Of a stretch of 64,000 nt of DNA, positions 1 to 7,959 are shown in pieces. The stretch spans positions 28,859 to 92,858 of the forward strand of contig JUHI01000025.1 of NCBI GenBank assembly GCA_000799755.1, given 5' to 3'. Made by a program: the position numbers and the translations under genes. The notes under the pieces were generated by a model. It saw nothing but the letters and a program-made list of their open reading frames with translations. It made no database searches and was not told the origin of the DNA. The stretch comes from Martinezella tropici. Lineage in GTDB: Bacteria; Pseudomonadota; Alphaproteobacteria; Rhizobiales; Rhizobiaceae. Numbering within the stretch: position 1 is the stretch's first letter; every line of letters begins with the position of its first letter.

Positions 1-65
1 GCGAGAATAGAACGTGCGGAATTGCCCGTGCACAGGAAGAGCACGTTGTAAGTTTTCTCGGTCAT
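1..65 (-). CDS. arsC: Arsenate reductase, LMW-phosphatase type (5' end only)
   Basis: Only the first 21 or so codons are in the window; the gene runs off the left edge. The visible N-terminus reads MTEKTYNVLFLCTGNSARS. This contains the CX5R phosphate-binding loop (C-TGNSA-R) typical of low-molecular-weight tyrosine phosphatase-fold arsenate reductases, which reduce arsenate to arsenite in the cytoplasm. It starts 38 bases downstream of the arsR stop on the same strand, so the two are probably one operon. The fold also includes true protein tyrosine phosphatases, but the arsR neighbour favours the arsenate reductase. Confidence 0.85.
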   Translation of the reverse strand, partial: MTEKTYNVLFLCTGNSARSIL

Positions 66-103
66 GGTCGTGTTCCGTGGTTAGGTCGGAGGCCTGTTGA
101 ACA

Positions 104-457
104 TCATGAAGGCTTTGCCTCCGGACTACAGCAGGGAGTTAGCTCCGCGATAAGCGGGGCACAAAGTTCGGTCGAACCACCGCAACAGTCCTTCAGCAGA
201 AACAGCGTCAGGTCGCGCAAGCCGTCAAGGTCGGCTCTATAGATGATCGAGCGGCTCTGCCGCTCGCTCTTGACCAGTCCTGCTCGGGAAAGCGTCGCCA
301 GATGCGCCGACATCGTGTTCTGAGGCACATCGAGCAATCGGGCGAGTTCGCCAGCCGGCACCCCATCCGGTTCGTGCCGAACGAGAAGCCGAAAGGTTTC
401 CAGTCGTGTGGTTTGAGCCAAAGCTCCTAGAGCCGCTATTGCATCATTTGATTCCAT
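104..457 (-). CDS. arsR: ArsR/SmtB-family metalloregulator
   Basis: A 117-residue winged-helix repressor, the normal size for the family. The recognition region is around residues 35-65 (LARLLDVPQNTMSAHLATL). The C-terminal third is cysteine-rich, with a DCCGG pair near residue 91, a single Cys about eight residues later and a PCC pair near the end; these are candidate As(III)/Sb(III) thiolate ligands. Family members dissociate from DNA on binding arsenite. It is transcribed toward arsC and is probably the first gene of an ars operon. An inverted repeat directly abuts the start codon (separate entry), suggesting autoregulation and a very short or absent 5' leader. Confidence 0.9.
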   Translation of the reverse strand: MESNDAIAALGALAQTTRLETFRLLVRHEPDGVPAGELARLLDVPQNTMSAHLATLSRAGLVKSERQSRSIIYRADLDGLRDLTLFLLKDCCGGSTELCAPLIAELTPCCSPEAKPS

Positions 458-478
458 ATATCCAGATTAATGGATATA
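457..478. promoter_or_regulatory. Probable ArsR operator
   Basis: A perfect 8-base inverted repeat, TATATCCA-N6-TGGATATA, starts at the last base of the arsR start codon. On the minus strand a TTGCCA-17 bp-GATATA arrangement overlaps it and would place transcription initiation at or close to the start codon, so the mRNA may be leaderless. The repeat is seen directly; assignment to ArsR is inferred from position. Confidence 0.55.
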
Positions 479-952
479 ATGGCAAAGTCAAGCGGTCGTT
501 CTCCAGTTGCGAAATTTAGGGTGCTTAATCAGCTTCAATGGAAATTCCGGCTCTTCACCTTCAACATGTCAATGTGAGGGTCCGGAATGTGAGCATCCCT
601 CGGCTTGACGGTGGGTTTCGGGATCTCGCGTAAATCCGGGCCGCCGCCATGGGTAAAACGGTCTGATCTGATAGCTTTGCCGGTCGATATCAGCCGGCAC
701 CCTGATCGCCAGGTCGAGTTCGATAGATCTCCAGCCATACGGGAAATGACGGCGTTTATCCTGCGCCGCTGACAGAGCGATCCCAAACTAAGCTAGTTCT
801 ATGTGCCGGACAATTTCCCGGCCAACGGCCCCGCAGATTGACGCGGCCTTGTTTTCCGCTAACGAAACCGAAGGGAGCGGCGGCGTTTGCCGACATGCTC
901 GATAGCCGGCTCGTTGCTCGACCGCTGCCGGACAGAACGTCCCGTCCAAGCT
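458..952. other. Intergenic region without a convincing gene
   Basis: Apart from the ArsR operator at its left edge I see no supported gene. The longest frame (about 83 codons on the minus strand, 535-786) has no recognisable motif, no good ribosome binding site and an unusual Arg/Ser-rich composition. It may be decayed sequence. Confidence 0.5.
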
Positions 953-2308
953 TTAGACTTCGAGCAAAACCTCAAAGCGCGATCCAGGTTTGGCGAAGCT
1001 GAGCCGACCACCAAGCCGCTCGATCGACATCTTAACAATCGCAAGTCCAAGGCCGCTGCCTCCAGGAGCTGAGCGTGGCGACCGGTAGAAGCGCTGCAAG
1101 ACCTTTCCCTGCTCTTCGAGAGCAATCCCGGGACCCTCATCGGAAACGACAACGGTTATGCGTCTTCCGTCTGTCTCCACCATACATTCGACGATGGAAC
1201 CTCGCGGGGAATGCTGAACGGCGTTTTCGAGGACATTTCGAATTGCAAGCCGCAGCAACGAGGCGTCGACACGGGTGGAAAGAGCCCCAAGCAGCCGAGG
1301 TGCCTTGCAGATGATCTCGACGTCGCGGACCCTCTTCAAGGACTCAAGGTCGTTGGCGACGTCGAGGACCAGCGCCTCGACGTCGACCTCTACCGACCTG
1401 TCCCTTCCCTCGGCGGCATCGACGGCCGCAAGATCGATGAGCTGTCGCGCCATCCGGCTGGTACGGTCGACGCTCTGCTCGATTCGTTTCAGTGCCCGCT
1501 GCTGGACTTCGCGATCACTCGACCGCATAGCAACCTGCGCCTGCGTCTTCAGTCCGGCAAGCGGCGTCTTAAGCTCATGGGCAGCATAGGTGATGAACTC
1601 CTGTTCCCGTTCACGAGCAGACTGGACTCGGAAGAGAAGACTATTCAAAGCCCGGATCATGGGCCGCAGCTCAGCGGGAGTCTTGTCGTCGACAAATGGA
1701 TGAAGCTGCGAAGCATCACGGGCGGTGAGACTGGCGGCCAGTCTCTGCAACGGCGCCAGCCCCTTGGACACGGACAACCAGATCAGACCGGCCATAAGCG
1801 GCATGATGAGGACGGCAGGAAAGAGCAGCCCCTTGATGACATCGTCGACGAGCCGATCGCGCACCTGTAGGCTGTCGCCGACCAGAACCCTTATTCCGAG
1901 GTCGGGTTTAATCACTGCGTAGACGCGCCAAGCGGCGCCGTTGATCACGGTGTTCCGGAATCCGGATCCGTGATCGGAGAGCGATGCGACTGGCGCGCTG
2001 TCGGACTTGCTGAGCAGCTTGCCGTTCACCGACCAGATCTGGCACGCAAGCTGGCGTTCGTAGGAGGGCGCCACCGTAGATCCGATTTCGAGGTCGCGCC
2101 CTGTGGCGGGCTCCTGTTCGCCCATCCCGATGACGACGGAGCGGTCGCCGACCAGCGAACTCACCATCTTTGCGGACTCGGCGAGACGGGCATCCAAGAC
2201 ATGCTCAAGGCGCTCCTTCGTGCTGGTGTAGATCCAGACGCAGGCCGACAACCAGACGATGCTTGTCATCAACAGCAGAACGGTAAACAATCTTGTCCGG
2301 ATCGACAT
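953..2308 (-). CDS. Sensor histidine kinase (PmrB/QseC/TctE-like)
   Basis: A 451-residue membrane sensor kinase. Transmembrane segments lie at about residues 7-27 and 160-183 and flank a periplasmic sensor of about 130 residues. A HAMP-like linker follows, then the HisKA box with the phospho-accepting His at about residue 244 (HELKTPLAG), the N box (NVLENAVQH, about 358), and the G boxes (DEGPGI and GSGLGLAIV). The start was set at the ATG overlapping the response regulator stop (TGATG) rather than at an in-frame codon 41 residues upstream, because the upstream extension has no family-like sequence. It is translationally coupled to the regulator. The signal is unknown; its neighbours suggest envelope thiol or metal stress. 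Confidence 0.9.
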   Translation of the reverse strand: MSIRTRLFTVLLLMTSIVWLSACVWIYTSTKERLEHVLDARLAESAKMVSSLVGDRSVVIGMGEQEPATGRDLEIGSTVAPSYERQLACQIWSVNGKLLSKSDSAPVASLSDHGSGFRNTVINGAAWRVYAVIKPDLGIRVLVGDSLQVRDRLVDDVIKGLLFPAVLIMPLMAGLIWLSVSKGLAPLQRLAASLTARDASQLHPFVDDKTPAELRPMIRALNSLLFRVQSAREREQEFITYAAHELKTPLAGLKTQAQVAMRSSDREVQQRALKRIEQSVDRTSRMARQLIDLAAVDAAEGRDRSVEVDVEALVLDVANDLESLKRVRDVEIICKAPRLLGALSTRVDASLLRLAIRNVLENAVQHSPRGSIVECMVETDGRRITVVVSDEGPGIALEEQGKVLQRFYRSPRSAPGGSGLGLAIVKMSIERLGGRLSFAKPGSRFEVLLEV

Positions 2309-2970
2309 CAGCCATCCCTCCCCACACGGTAACCGACGCCACGGACGGTCTCGATGAAGGTCGGTCCGAGCTTCGTGCGTAGCTTGTGGACGTGAACCTC
2401 GATCGTATTGCTCTCGACGTCCTCCTGCCAACCATAAACCTTCTCTTCCAGGATGGACTTAGAGAAGATCATGCCTGGATTCTGCATCAGCGCGTTGATG
2501 ATTGCGAACTCCCGGCGGGAGAGCGGAATGACGCTGCCATCCTTCAGGGCTTCCATCCGGGCCGGATCGAGCGTGACACCCTGGCTCTGCAGGACGCCTT
2601 CCGAGCGCCCCTCGCCTCGCCGAATGATGGCACGCAGTCGTGCTGAAACCTCGTCGAGATCGAATGGCTTTCCGAGATAGTCGTCCGCCCCGGCGTCGAG
2701 CCCTGAGATCTTGTCGGCGGTCGCGTCCTTCGCAGTCAGTAGTAGGACCGGTACCCGGTCGCCGCGGTCGCGAACACGCCGCAGAATATTCAGGCCAGTG
2801 CCGTCCGGCAGCATCACATCAAGCACGATCGCGTCGAAACGGGTGTGCTCGAGAGCGGAGAGTGCATCGGCGACCGTCGTCACCGTGTCGATGGTGAACC
2901 CGGCGAGTTCCAGCCCGACCTTGAGGCCGTCGAGAAGCACATCGTCATCTTCCACTACGAGCAATCGCAT
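2308..2970 (-). CDS. OmpR/PhoB-family response regulator (PmrA/QseB-like)
   Basis: A 220-residue regulator with an N-terminal receiver domain (acidic pocket VVEDDD, phospho-acceptor Asp about residue 51 in VLDVMLPD, conserved Lys in YLGKPF) and a C-terminal winged helix (EVHVHKLRTKLG). The start used is the ATG preceded by GGAGTGTTCG; an in-frame start four codons upstream is less likely. It is divergent from dsbD and shares with it an intergenic region holding a CTTAAG-N5-CTTAAG repeat, the box type bound by PmrA-class regulators. It probably controls itself, dsbD and the L,D-transpeptidase operon. Confidence 0.9.
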   Translation of the reverse strand: MRLLVVEDDDVLLDGLKVGLELAGFTIDTVTTVADALSALEHTRFDAIVLDVMLPDGTGLNILRRVRDRGDRVPVLLLTAKDATADKISGLDAGADDYLGKPFDLDEVSARLRAIIRRGEGRSEGVLQSQGVTLDPARMEALKDGSVIPLSRREFAIINALMQNPGMIFSKSILEEKVYGWQEDVESNTIEVHVHKLRTKLGPTFIETVRGVGYRVGRDG

Positions 2971-3018
2971 CGAACACTCCATTCATCGGCAGTCGCAGAC
3001 GAGATCTCCGACCCGCAC

Positions 3019-3035
3019 CTTAAGGCTGCCTTAAG
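3019..3035. promoter_or_regulatory. Response-regulator box CTTAAG-N5-CTTAAG
   Basis: Two CTTAAG hexamers 11 bases apart lie between the divergent response regulator and dsbD genes. The same arrangement recurs at 6976-6992. PmrA-class OmpR-family regulators bind tandem CTTAA half-sites spaced by five bases, so this is a good candidate site for the adjacent regulator. Confidence 0.65.
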
Positions 3036-3087
3036 CTTCAAGCTGGAAGCCCTACCCGGTCCGAAGCGTCTTTCACAAGGAGATATA

Positions 3088-4923
3088 ATGCGTCTCACCG
3101 TTTCCTCCGTCATCCTCGCACTGCTATGGCTCTGCGGGCCTGCGCTCGCGCTGGCCCCCCCGATGAGGATGGAAGAGGCCTTCACGCTTTCGATCGACCG
3201 AGCCGGTTCGACGGCAATGTTCAAGTGGACGATCGCTCCGGGATACTACCTCTATCGCGATACGCTCGAGGCAAACACGGGCGATGGGCGGAAGCTCGAG
3301 CTGCAGACACAACCGGGCAAGATGAAAGACGATCCCGGCTTTGGCAGCATCGAGGTCTACTTCAACGAGACGACCGCGTTGTTGGCCGATGCTCCGGAAA
3401 AGTTGATAGTGTCGTTCCGAGGCTGCCAGGACGGCGGCATTTGCTATCCGGTGCGAATAGTGAAAGTCGACGGCCTACACATAACGTCGAGCGATCCGCT
3501 CGAGGCGCGACCGACAAGTGGCACTTCGTTCCAGGCCTTCACACCCATTCCGCAAGTATCGACGACGGATACCGCCGTGAGACCCGCCCCACGCGCAGAG
3601 ACCGGAATGGTTGAAGAGATCATGTCTCGTGGTGGTGTTGCTCTTCTCCTTGCGTCCTTCACGGGTCTCGGCATCCTTCTCGCGTTTACGCCCTGCGTCT
3701 TCCCAATGTATCCGATCCTCGCCGCCACGCTCGGACGGCAGGGCGCGGCACTGTCTCCCGGAAGGGGCTTCTTGCTGTCCAGCGTCTATGTCGTTGCCCT
3801 TGCTGCGGCATTCAGCCTGTTCGGCGTACTCGCTGCATGGCTCGGCCAAAGCTTCCAGATCGCGCTGCAGTCCGAGACCGCGGTGGCCGTCATGGCCGGC
3901 ATCTTCGTGGTTCTCGCCATCGCCAGCTTCGGCATGGTCGATGTGCAGCTTCCGGGATTTCTGCGGAACCGCCTCGCCCGCTCTCAGCGCCCGCTCGGCG
4001 GGTCCATCCGATCGACTGCCATCCTCGGCTTCACCTCCGCCCTGTTGCTCGGACCCTGTGTGACCGCTCCGCTTGCCGGCGCGCTCCTTTATATAGCCAA
4101 GACCGGCAACATCGCGCTCGGCGCGGCAGCGCTATTCGCGCTCGGAATCGGCAAAGGCATCCCTCTCATCCTCATCGGAACATCGGGAGCAGCGCTTCTT
4201 CCTCGCGCGGGCGCATGGATGGTCCAGGTGCGGTGGCTGTTCGGGTTCATCTTCCTCGGCACCGCGGTCTGGTATTTCAACCGGCTCGTCGAACCGCCCG
4301 TGACGCTCGGGTTGTCCGCGGCCCTGCTCGTAACGGCAGGCGTCTGCTTCGGTGCCTTCGACACGATTTCGTCAGAAGTCGGACTCGGAAAGAGGCTTGC
4401 CAAGTCCGGCAGTCTGCTCGCCATCCTCTATGGAATGTTCCTCGCCTTCGGCGCGGCCGGCGGTGCGACAAGCATGCTACAGCCGCTGAAAGGATTCGAC
4501 GCCACCATGGCGCCTGCGTCGCCCGGCTTGACCAAGGAGAGCTTCGCAAGTGTTTCGGATGAGGCAGAGCTACGAACCATCTTGGCGCGCAGCAGCAAGC
4601 CGAGCCTCGTCTACTTCACCGCCGACTGGTGCGTCTCTTGCCGCGTCGTCGACCGTTCGGTGCTGGTCGATGCGCGCGTCGCGGCAAGCTTAAAGGACTT
4701 CAATCTTGTCTCCGTCGATTTGTCCGACATGACCCGCGACAAGCAGAAACTGATGACCAACAATGGCGTCGTAGGTCCACCGACCATGCTGTTCTTCGGC
4801 ACCGAGAATTCGGCGACCAAAAGCCTGGTCGGAGATATCTCCACGCGAGACCTGATCGACGCGGCGAAGACGGTTGCCCCTACTCCCCAGACTGCCAACC
4901 TCACCACAGGACCTCGCTCATGA
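3088..4923 (+). CDS. dsbD: Thiol:disulfide interchange protein DsbD
   Basis: A 612-residue inner-membrane electron carrier that moves reducing power from cytoplasmic thioredoxin to periplasmic thiol proteins. It has a signal peptide (about residues 1-23) and a periplasmic alpha domain with a GCQDGGICY cysteine pair (about 113/119). The transmembrane core carries the two essential cysteines in TPCVFPMYP (about 203) and GPCVTAPL (about 324). A C-terminal thioredoxin domain has the active site WCVSC (about 515/518). The start was placed at the ATG with AAGGAGATATA upstream; the open frame extends further 5' but without family-like sequence. It overlaps the next gene by ATGA. The ScsB proteins of copper-tolerance loci share this architecture and are an alternative name. 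Confidence 0.93.
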   Translation: MRLTVSSVILALLWLCGPALALAPPMRMEEAFTLSIDRAGSTAMFKWTIAPGYYLYRDTLEANTGDGRKLELQTQPGKMKDDPGFGSIEVYFNETTALLADAPEKLIVSFRGCQDGGICYPVRIVKVDGLHITSSDPLEARPTSGTSFQAFTPIPQVSTTDTAVRPAPRAETGMVEEIMSRGGVALLLASFTGLGILLAFTPCVFPMYPILAATLGRQGAALSPGRGFLLSSVYVVALAAAFSLFGVLAAWLGQSFQIALQSETAVAVMAGIFVVLAIASFGMVDVQLPGFLRNRLARSQRPLGGSIRSTAILGFTSALLLGPCVTAPLAGALLYIAKTGNIALGAAALFALGIGKGIPLILIGTSGAALLPRAGAWMVQVRWLFGFIFLGTAVWYFNRLVEPPVTLGLSAALLVTAGVCFGAFDTISSEVGLGKRLAKSGSLLAILYGMFLAFGAAGGATSMLQPLKGFDATMAPASPGLTKESFASVSDEAELRTILARSSKPSLVYFTADWCVSCRVVDRSVLVDARVAASLKDFNLVSVDLSDMTRDKQKLMTNNGVVGPPTMLFFGTENSATKSLVGDISTRDLIDAAKTVAPTPQTANLTTGPRS

Positions 4924-5528
4924 ACGTCACACGCCGTCATTTTGTCGCGATAGCCGGGCTTGCTGCGGTCCTACCTCCGTCACTTGCCTTTGCCTCGAAG
5001 GCTCCGACAGACCGCGATATGGTCCTTGACGATCCGGACGCGCCTGTCCTCTGCAACCCAAAGGGCGACGTCACGGTGGTCGAATACTTCGACTACCAGT
5101 GCCCGTATTGCAAAAAGTCCTACGAGATGGTCCGGGAAGTGGTCGAACAGGACGGCAAGGTCAAGCTCGTGATGAAGGATTGGCCGGTCTTCGGCGGCGC
5201 TTCGGTCATCGCAGCACAGGCGGTGCTCGCAACCGCGAAGCTGGGCATGTACGAGGAGACGCTTGATGCGATGTTTCATACGCCCGCGAAGCTGCAGCAG
5301 ACCGACATGGAAAAGGCGCTCGCGAAGACAGGCCTCACATTCGACGTCGTCGGCAAGGCCGTGGTCAAGAACCAGGCGTGGATTTCAAGCCTGCTGGATC
5401 GAAATTGGATCCAGGCGTCTGCCTTCAAGTTTGTCGGAACGCCGTCCTTCGTGGTGGGATCGACCACCTTCGCGGGCGTCCTCGACCGCAAGGGCCTGAA
5501 GGACGCGATCGCGAAGGCGCGCGGCTAG
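4920..5528 (+). CDS. DsbA/ScsC-like periplasmic thiol oxidoreductase (CPYC)
   Basis: A 202-residue thioredoxin-fold protein with an N-terminal export signal containing a twin-Arg (MNVTRRHFVAIAGL). The active site CPYC is at about residues 61-64 and the cis-Pro loop is GTPSFVVG. Translation is coupled to dsbD (ATGA overlap), so DsbD probably keeps this protein reduced, as ScsB does ScsC. It ends tail-to-tail with the next gene, sharing four bases. It resembles the DsbA-like protein at 5525-6190 (both have a DYxCPxCKK core), suggesting an inverted duplication. Confidence 0.9.
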   Translation: MNVTRRHFVAIAGLAAVLPPSLAFASKAPTDRDMVLDDPDAPVLCNPKGDVTVVEYFDYQCPYCKKSYEMVREVVEQDGKVKLVMKDWPVFGGASVIAAQAVLATAKLGMYEETLDAMFHTPAKLQQTDMEKALAKTGLTFDVVGKAVVKNQAWISSLLDRNWIQASAFKFVGTPSFVVGSTTFAGVLDRKGLKDAIAKARG

Positions 5529-6190
5529 ACCGGTTGGCGGGCCTTTGCGAAGAGGTCCGTGAACGCGTCGACGCTCTGGATGGCGCCAGGAACGAGGTAT
5601 TTGCCGACGATGAAGGCAGGCGTCCCATTCAGTCCGAGCGACATCGCCTGCCTGCCATTTCGTTCCAGCAGCGCCGCGATCTCAGCCTCATGTTTCGCAA
5701 GGTCGTCTTGCAGACGGGCAAAGTCGACGCCGGTCGTGCGTTCGACGGCATCGCGCATTTCGCCTGCCTTGGCTTTCGGCGTTTTGATCGCCATAAGAGC
5801 CTCGTGCACGGCGTCGTAGCGACCCTGGTATTTCGCAGCGAGCGCTAGCCGGGCTCCGTCTACTGAGTCCCTCGTGATGATCGGCCAGTCTTTGTAGACC
5901 AGCCGGACGCCGCCATCCTTTACGACCGCCTCGCGCATCGGCACCGCTGCCTTCTTGCACCATGGGCAATTGTAGTCGAGGAAGGCAACCATCGTGAGAT
6001 TCCCCATGAGATTTCCGGTTACCGGTGCTGCAGGATCGTGCAGGATCATCTCCAGGTCGACGTCGTCGTTCGCAGACGCGACTGCCGGAATCGCCGCCAC
6101 GGCAGCCGCGACGACGGATGCCTGAAGAAAAGCGCGGCGTCCGAGCGCCGGTATTGCGGTTTCACTTCTCAAATCTGAACTCCTTTTCAT
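5525..6190 (-). CDS. DsbA-family thiol oxidoreductase (CPWC)
   Basis: A 221-residue thioredoxin-fold protein. The signal region has a twin-Arg (GRRAFLQAS) and an Ala-rich hydrophobic stretch ending near ASAND. The active site CPWC is at about residues 75-78, in DYNCPWCKK, and the cis-Pro loop is GTPAFIVG. The start was chosen at the Met that puts the export signal at the N-terminus; the open frame continues 36 codons upstream into the L,D-transpeptidase gene. It lies 16 bases downstream of that gene on the same strand, so the two are co-transcribed. It may oxidise or isomerise envelope thiols in partnership with DsbD. Confidence 0.88.
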   Translation of the reverse strand: MKRSSDLRSETAIPALGRRAFLQASVVAAAVAAIPAVASANDDVDLEMILHDPAAPVTGNLMGNLTMVAFLDYNCPWCKKAAVPMREAVVKDGGVRLVYKDWPIITRDSVDGARLALAAKYQGRYDAVHEALMAIKTPKAKAGEMRDAVERTTGVDFARLQDDLAKHEAEIAALLERNGRQAMSLGLNGTPAFIVGKYLVPGAIQSVDAFTDLFAKARQPV

Positions 6191-6206
6191 GGATCGGGAA
6201 CGGTGA

Positions 6207-6932
6207 TCATGCACTTGGATGTTGCTCCCGCTTCGATGGATCGGGCAGGACGACGATCGTGCTGCCGTCCCGGACATTGTTGTAGAGGTCGATAACATCC
6301 TGATTCAGCAGCCGGATGCACCCTGACGATACTGCCTTGCCGATCGAGAAGGCCTCGGGTGTGCCATGGAGACGGTAGAGCGTGTCCTTACCGCCCTGAT
6401 GGATATAGAGCGCCCGTGCACCGAGGGGATTAGTGAGGCCGGGCGGCATCCCGCCATTCTCCTTACTGACCGGCCACAGCCGCGGATCACGCGCCACCAT
6501 CTCGTCCGGCGGCGTCCACTTCGGCCAGGCGCGCTTGTAGGCAACCGTTGCCCTGCCCGACCACGAGAAGCCGTCACGCCCGACGCCGATGCCATACCGC
6601 ACCGCCCTACCGCCGGGCAGAACGTGATAGAGGAACTTGTTGGGTGTATCGACGATGAGCGTCCCGACCTTCTTGTCGGTCGGATAGTCGACGGCCTGCC
6701 GCCAGTAGCGTGGATCGACTTGGGCGAGCTTCACTGCCGGTATTGGAAACCGCTCCTGCGGCATCGCGGCATACATCACAGGCGTCGGCGAAGAAGGTTT
6801 GGGGCTGATCGTGGCTGTCGCGGCGATCGCCGCCGCCGACGACGAAGTCGGGCCGGAGCTGGCGCAGCTCGCGAGGACGCTTGCAAGCGCGGCGACGACA
6901 AGCGTTCGGCGGGCGATGATGATGTCTTGCAT
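6207..6932 (-). CDS. L,D-transpeptidase (YkuD domain), putative lipoprotein
   Basis: A 241-residue envelope enzyme. The N-terminus ends in a lipobox-like ASVLASC (Cys about 23), followed by a low-complexity Ala/Ser/Pro linker. The YkuD catalytic region (HGTP ... SSGCIRL) carries the nucleophilic Cys at about residue 205. Family members form 3-3 peptidoglycan cross-links or anchor proteins to peptidoglycan. The active-site Cys must be reduced for activity, which makes the neighbouring Dsb genes noteworthy. It is the first gene of an operon with the CPWC DsbA-like gene, and a CTTAAG-N5-CTTAAG box lies 44 bases upstream of its start. Confidence 0.9.
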   Translation of the reverse strand: MQDIIIARRTLVVAALASVLASCASSGPTSSSAAAIAATATISPKPSSPTPVMYAAMPQERFPIPAVKLAQVDPRYWRQAVDYPTDKKVGTLIVDTPNKFLYHVLPGGRAVRYGIGVGRDGFSWSGRATVAYKRAWPKWTPPDEMVARDPRLWPVSKENGGMPPGLTNPLGARALYIHQGGKDTLYRLHGTPEAFSIGKAVSSGCIRLLNQDVIDLYNNVRDGSTIVVLPDPSKREQHPSA

Positions 6933-6975
6933 TTCGTATCTGTCTCCGCTTTCAAGTCAGACAGACGGTGACCAC

Positions 6976-6992
6976 CTTAAGCCAGGCTTAAG
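6976..6992. promoter_or_regulatory. Second response-regulator box CTTAAG-N5-CTTAAG
   Basis: Identical half-sites and spacing to the box at 3019-3035, here between the divergent L,D-transpeptidase and esterase genes. Two copies at two promoters within 4 kb support a shared regulon for the adjacent two-component system. Confidence 0.65.
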
Positions 6993-7041
6993 GCGCTGAT
7001 CGAACAGTGGCCGTGATCACCCGACGACCGGAGAAGACCGC

Positions 7042-7959
7042 ATGCGAATGCAAGACTTCAGAGATTTTTCAGCGGCAGCCAACCGACGGACCGCAATCCG
7101 TCTCGTCATCCTTCTGGCTTGCTTGCTGGGCGCTGTCTCGCACAGCCTCGCAGCTATGTCGACGGCGCGACAGTGCGACCTGAAGACTTTTTCCGTCCCG
7201 TTGCCAGATCCGGTCTCCGGGCGAAAATATCAGCTGTTCGTCAGCCTTCCGGACAGCTTCGACTCAGCAAACCCGGCGCTTCACCCGCTGCTGCTGATGG
7301 CCGATGGGGCGCGCGCGTTCCCGCATCATATCTGCGACGTACGAGACGCGGCCAAATCCGAGCAGAAGGACCTCATCGTGGTCGGCCTCGGCTATGCGGA
7401 AGGCGAGTCGCTCGAAGACAGTCGTCGCCGCGACTATACGCCTACGCCGCAGCCTTCGACGGGCCATGTTTACGGCGGATCTGCCGCCTATCAGGCTTAC
7501 ATCAGAGACGTCGTCATTCCGTTCGCGGAAGCGCACTACCATACCGACCCGGCCAGACGGATATTCTGGGGTCATTCCTACGGTGGCCTCCTGGCGACAA
7601 CGATGCTTCTAAGTAACCCCGGAATGTTCCGGACTTACATCATCGGCAGTCCATCGCTCTGGTATGACAAGCATGTGATCCTGGCGATCGAAAAGCAATT
7701 CGCCGCCGCGCATAAACGCCTTCCGGCGAACGTCTATCTCTACGTCGGGGAAAACGAGGCGCGTCGGTATGACGCGACCCGTCATGGCTTCACACAGGAC
7801 ATGGTCCAAGATGCAAAGCACTTCGAGAGCCTCCTCACATCCCGGCATTACGAAGAACTGACGACGGAATTCAAGATCGTGCCCGGCCGGGACCACGTCG
7901 GCTCGGTCGGACCGGGAATCATGTGGGGCCTGCACCTGGCGCTTCAGCCGGGCAGTTGA
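7042..7959 (+). CDS. Secreted alpha/beta-hydrolase (esterase D/IroE-like)
   Basis: A 305-residue protein with an N-terminal hydrophobic signal segment (about residues 18-38) and an esterase-family alpha/beta-hydrolase domain. The nucleophile elbow is GHSYGG (Ser about 179), the probable acid is in GENEAR, and the catalytic His is in GRDHVGS near the C-terminus. The family includes siderophore esterases (IroE, Fes) and other carboxylesterases; I cannot assign a substrate. The start has GGAGA nearby. The divergent promoter region contains the response-regulator box. Its last 41 bases overlap the end of the convergent LysR remnant. Confidence 0.8.
   Translation: MRMQDFRDFSAAANRRTAIRLVILLACLLGAVSHSLAAMSTARQCDLKTFSVPLPDPVSGRKYQLFVSLPDSFDSANPALHPLLLMADGARAFPHHICDVRDAAKSEQKDLIVVGLGYAEGESLEDSRRRDYTPTPQPSTGHVYGGSAAYQAYIRDVVIPFAEAHYHTDPARRIFWGHSYGGLLATTMLLSNPGMFRTYIIGSPSLWYDKHVILAIEKQFAAAHKRLPANVYLYVGENEARRYDATRHGFTQDMVQDAKHFESLLTSRHYEELTTEFKIVPGRDHVGSVGPGIMWGLHLALQPGS

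Noticed and set aside
535..786. 83-codon minus-strand open frame in the arsR-kinase gap
   Set aside because: No family-like sequence, no ribosome binding site and Arg/Ser-rich composition typical of a chance frame in high-GC DNA.
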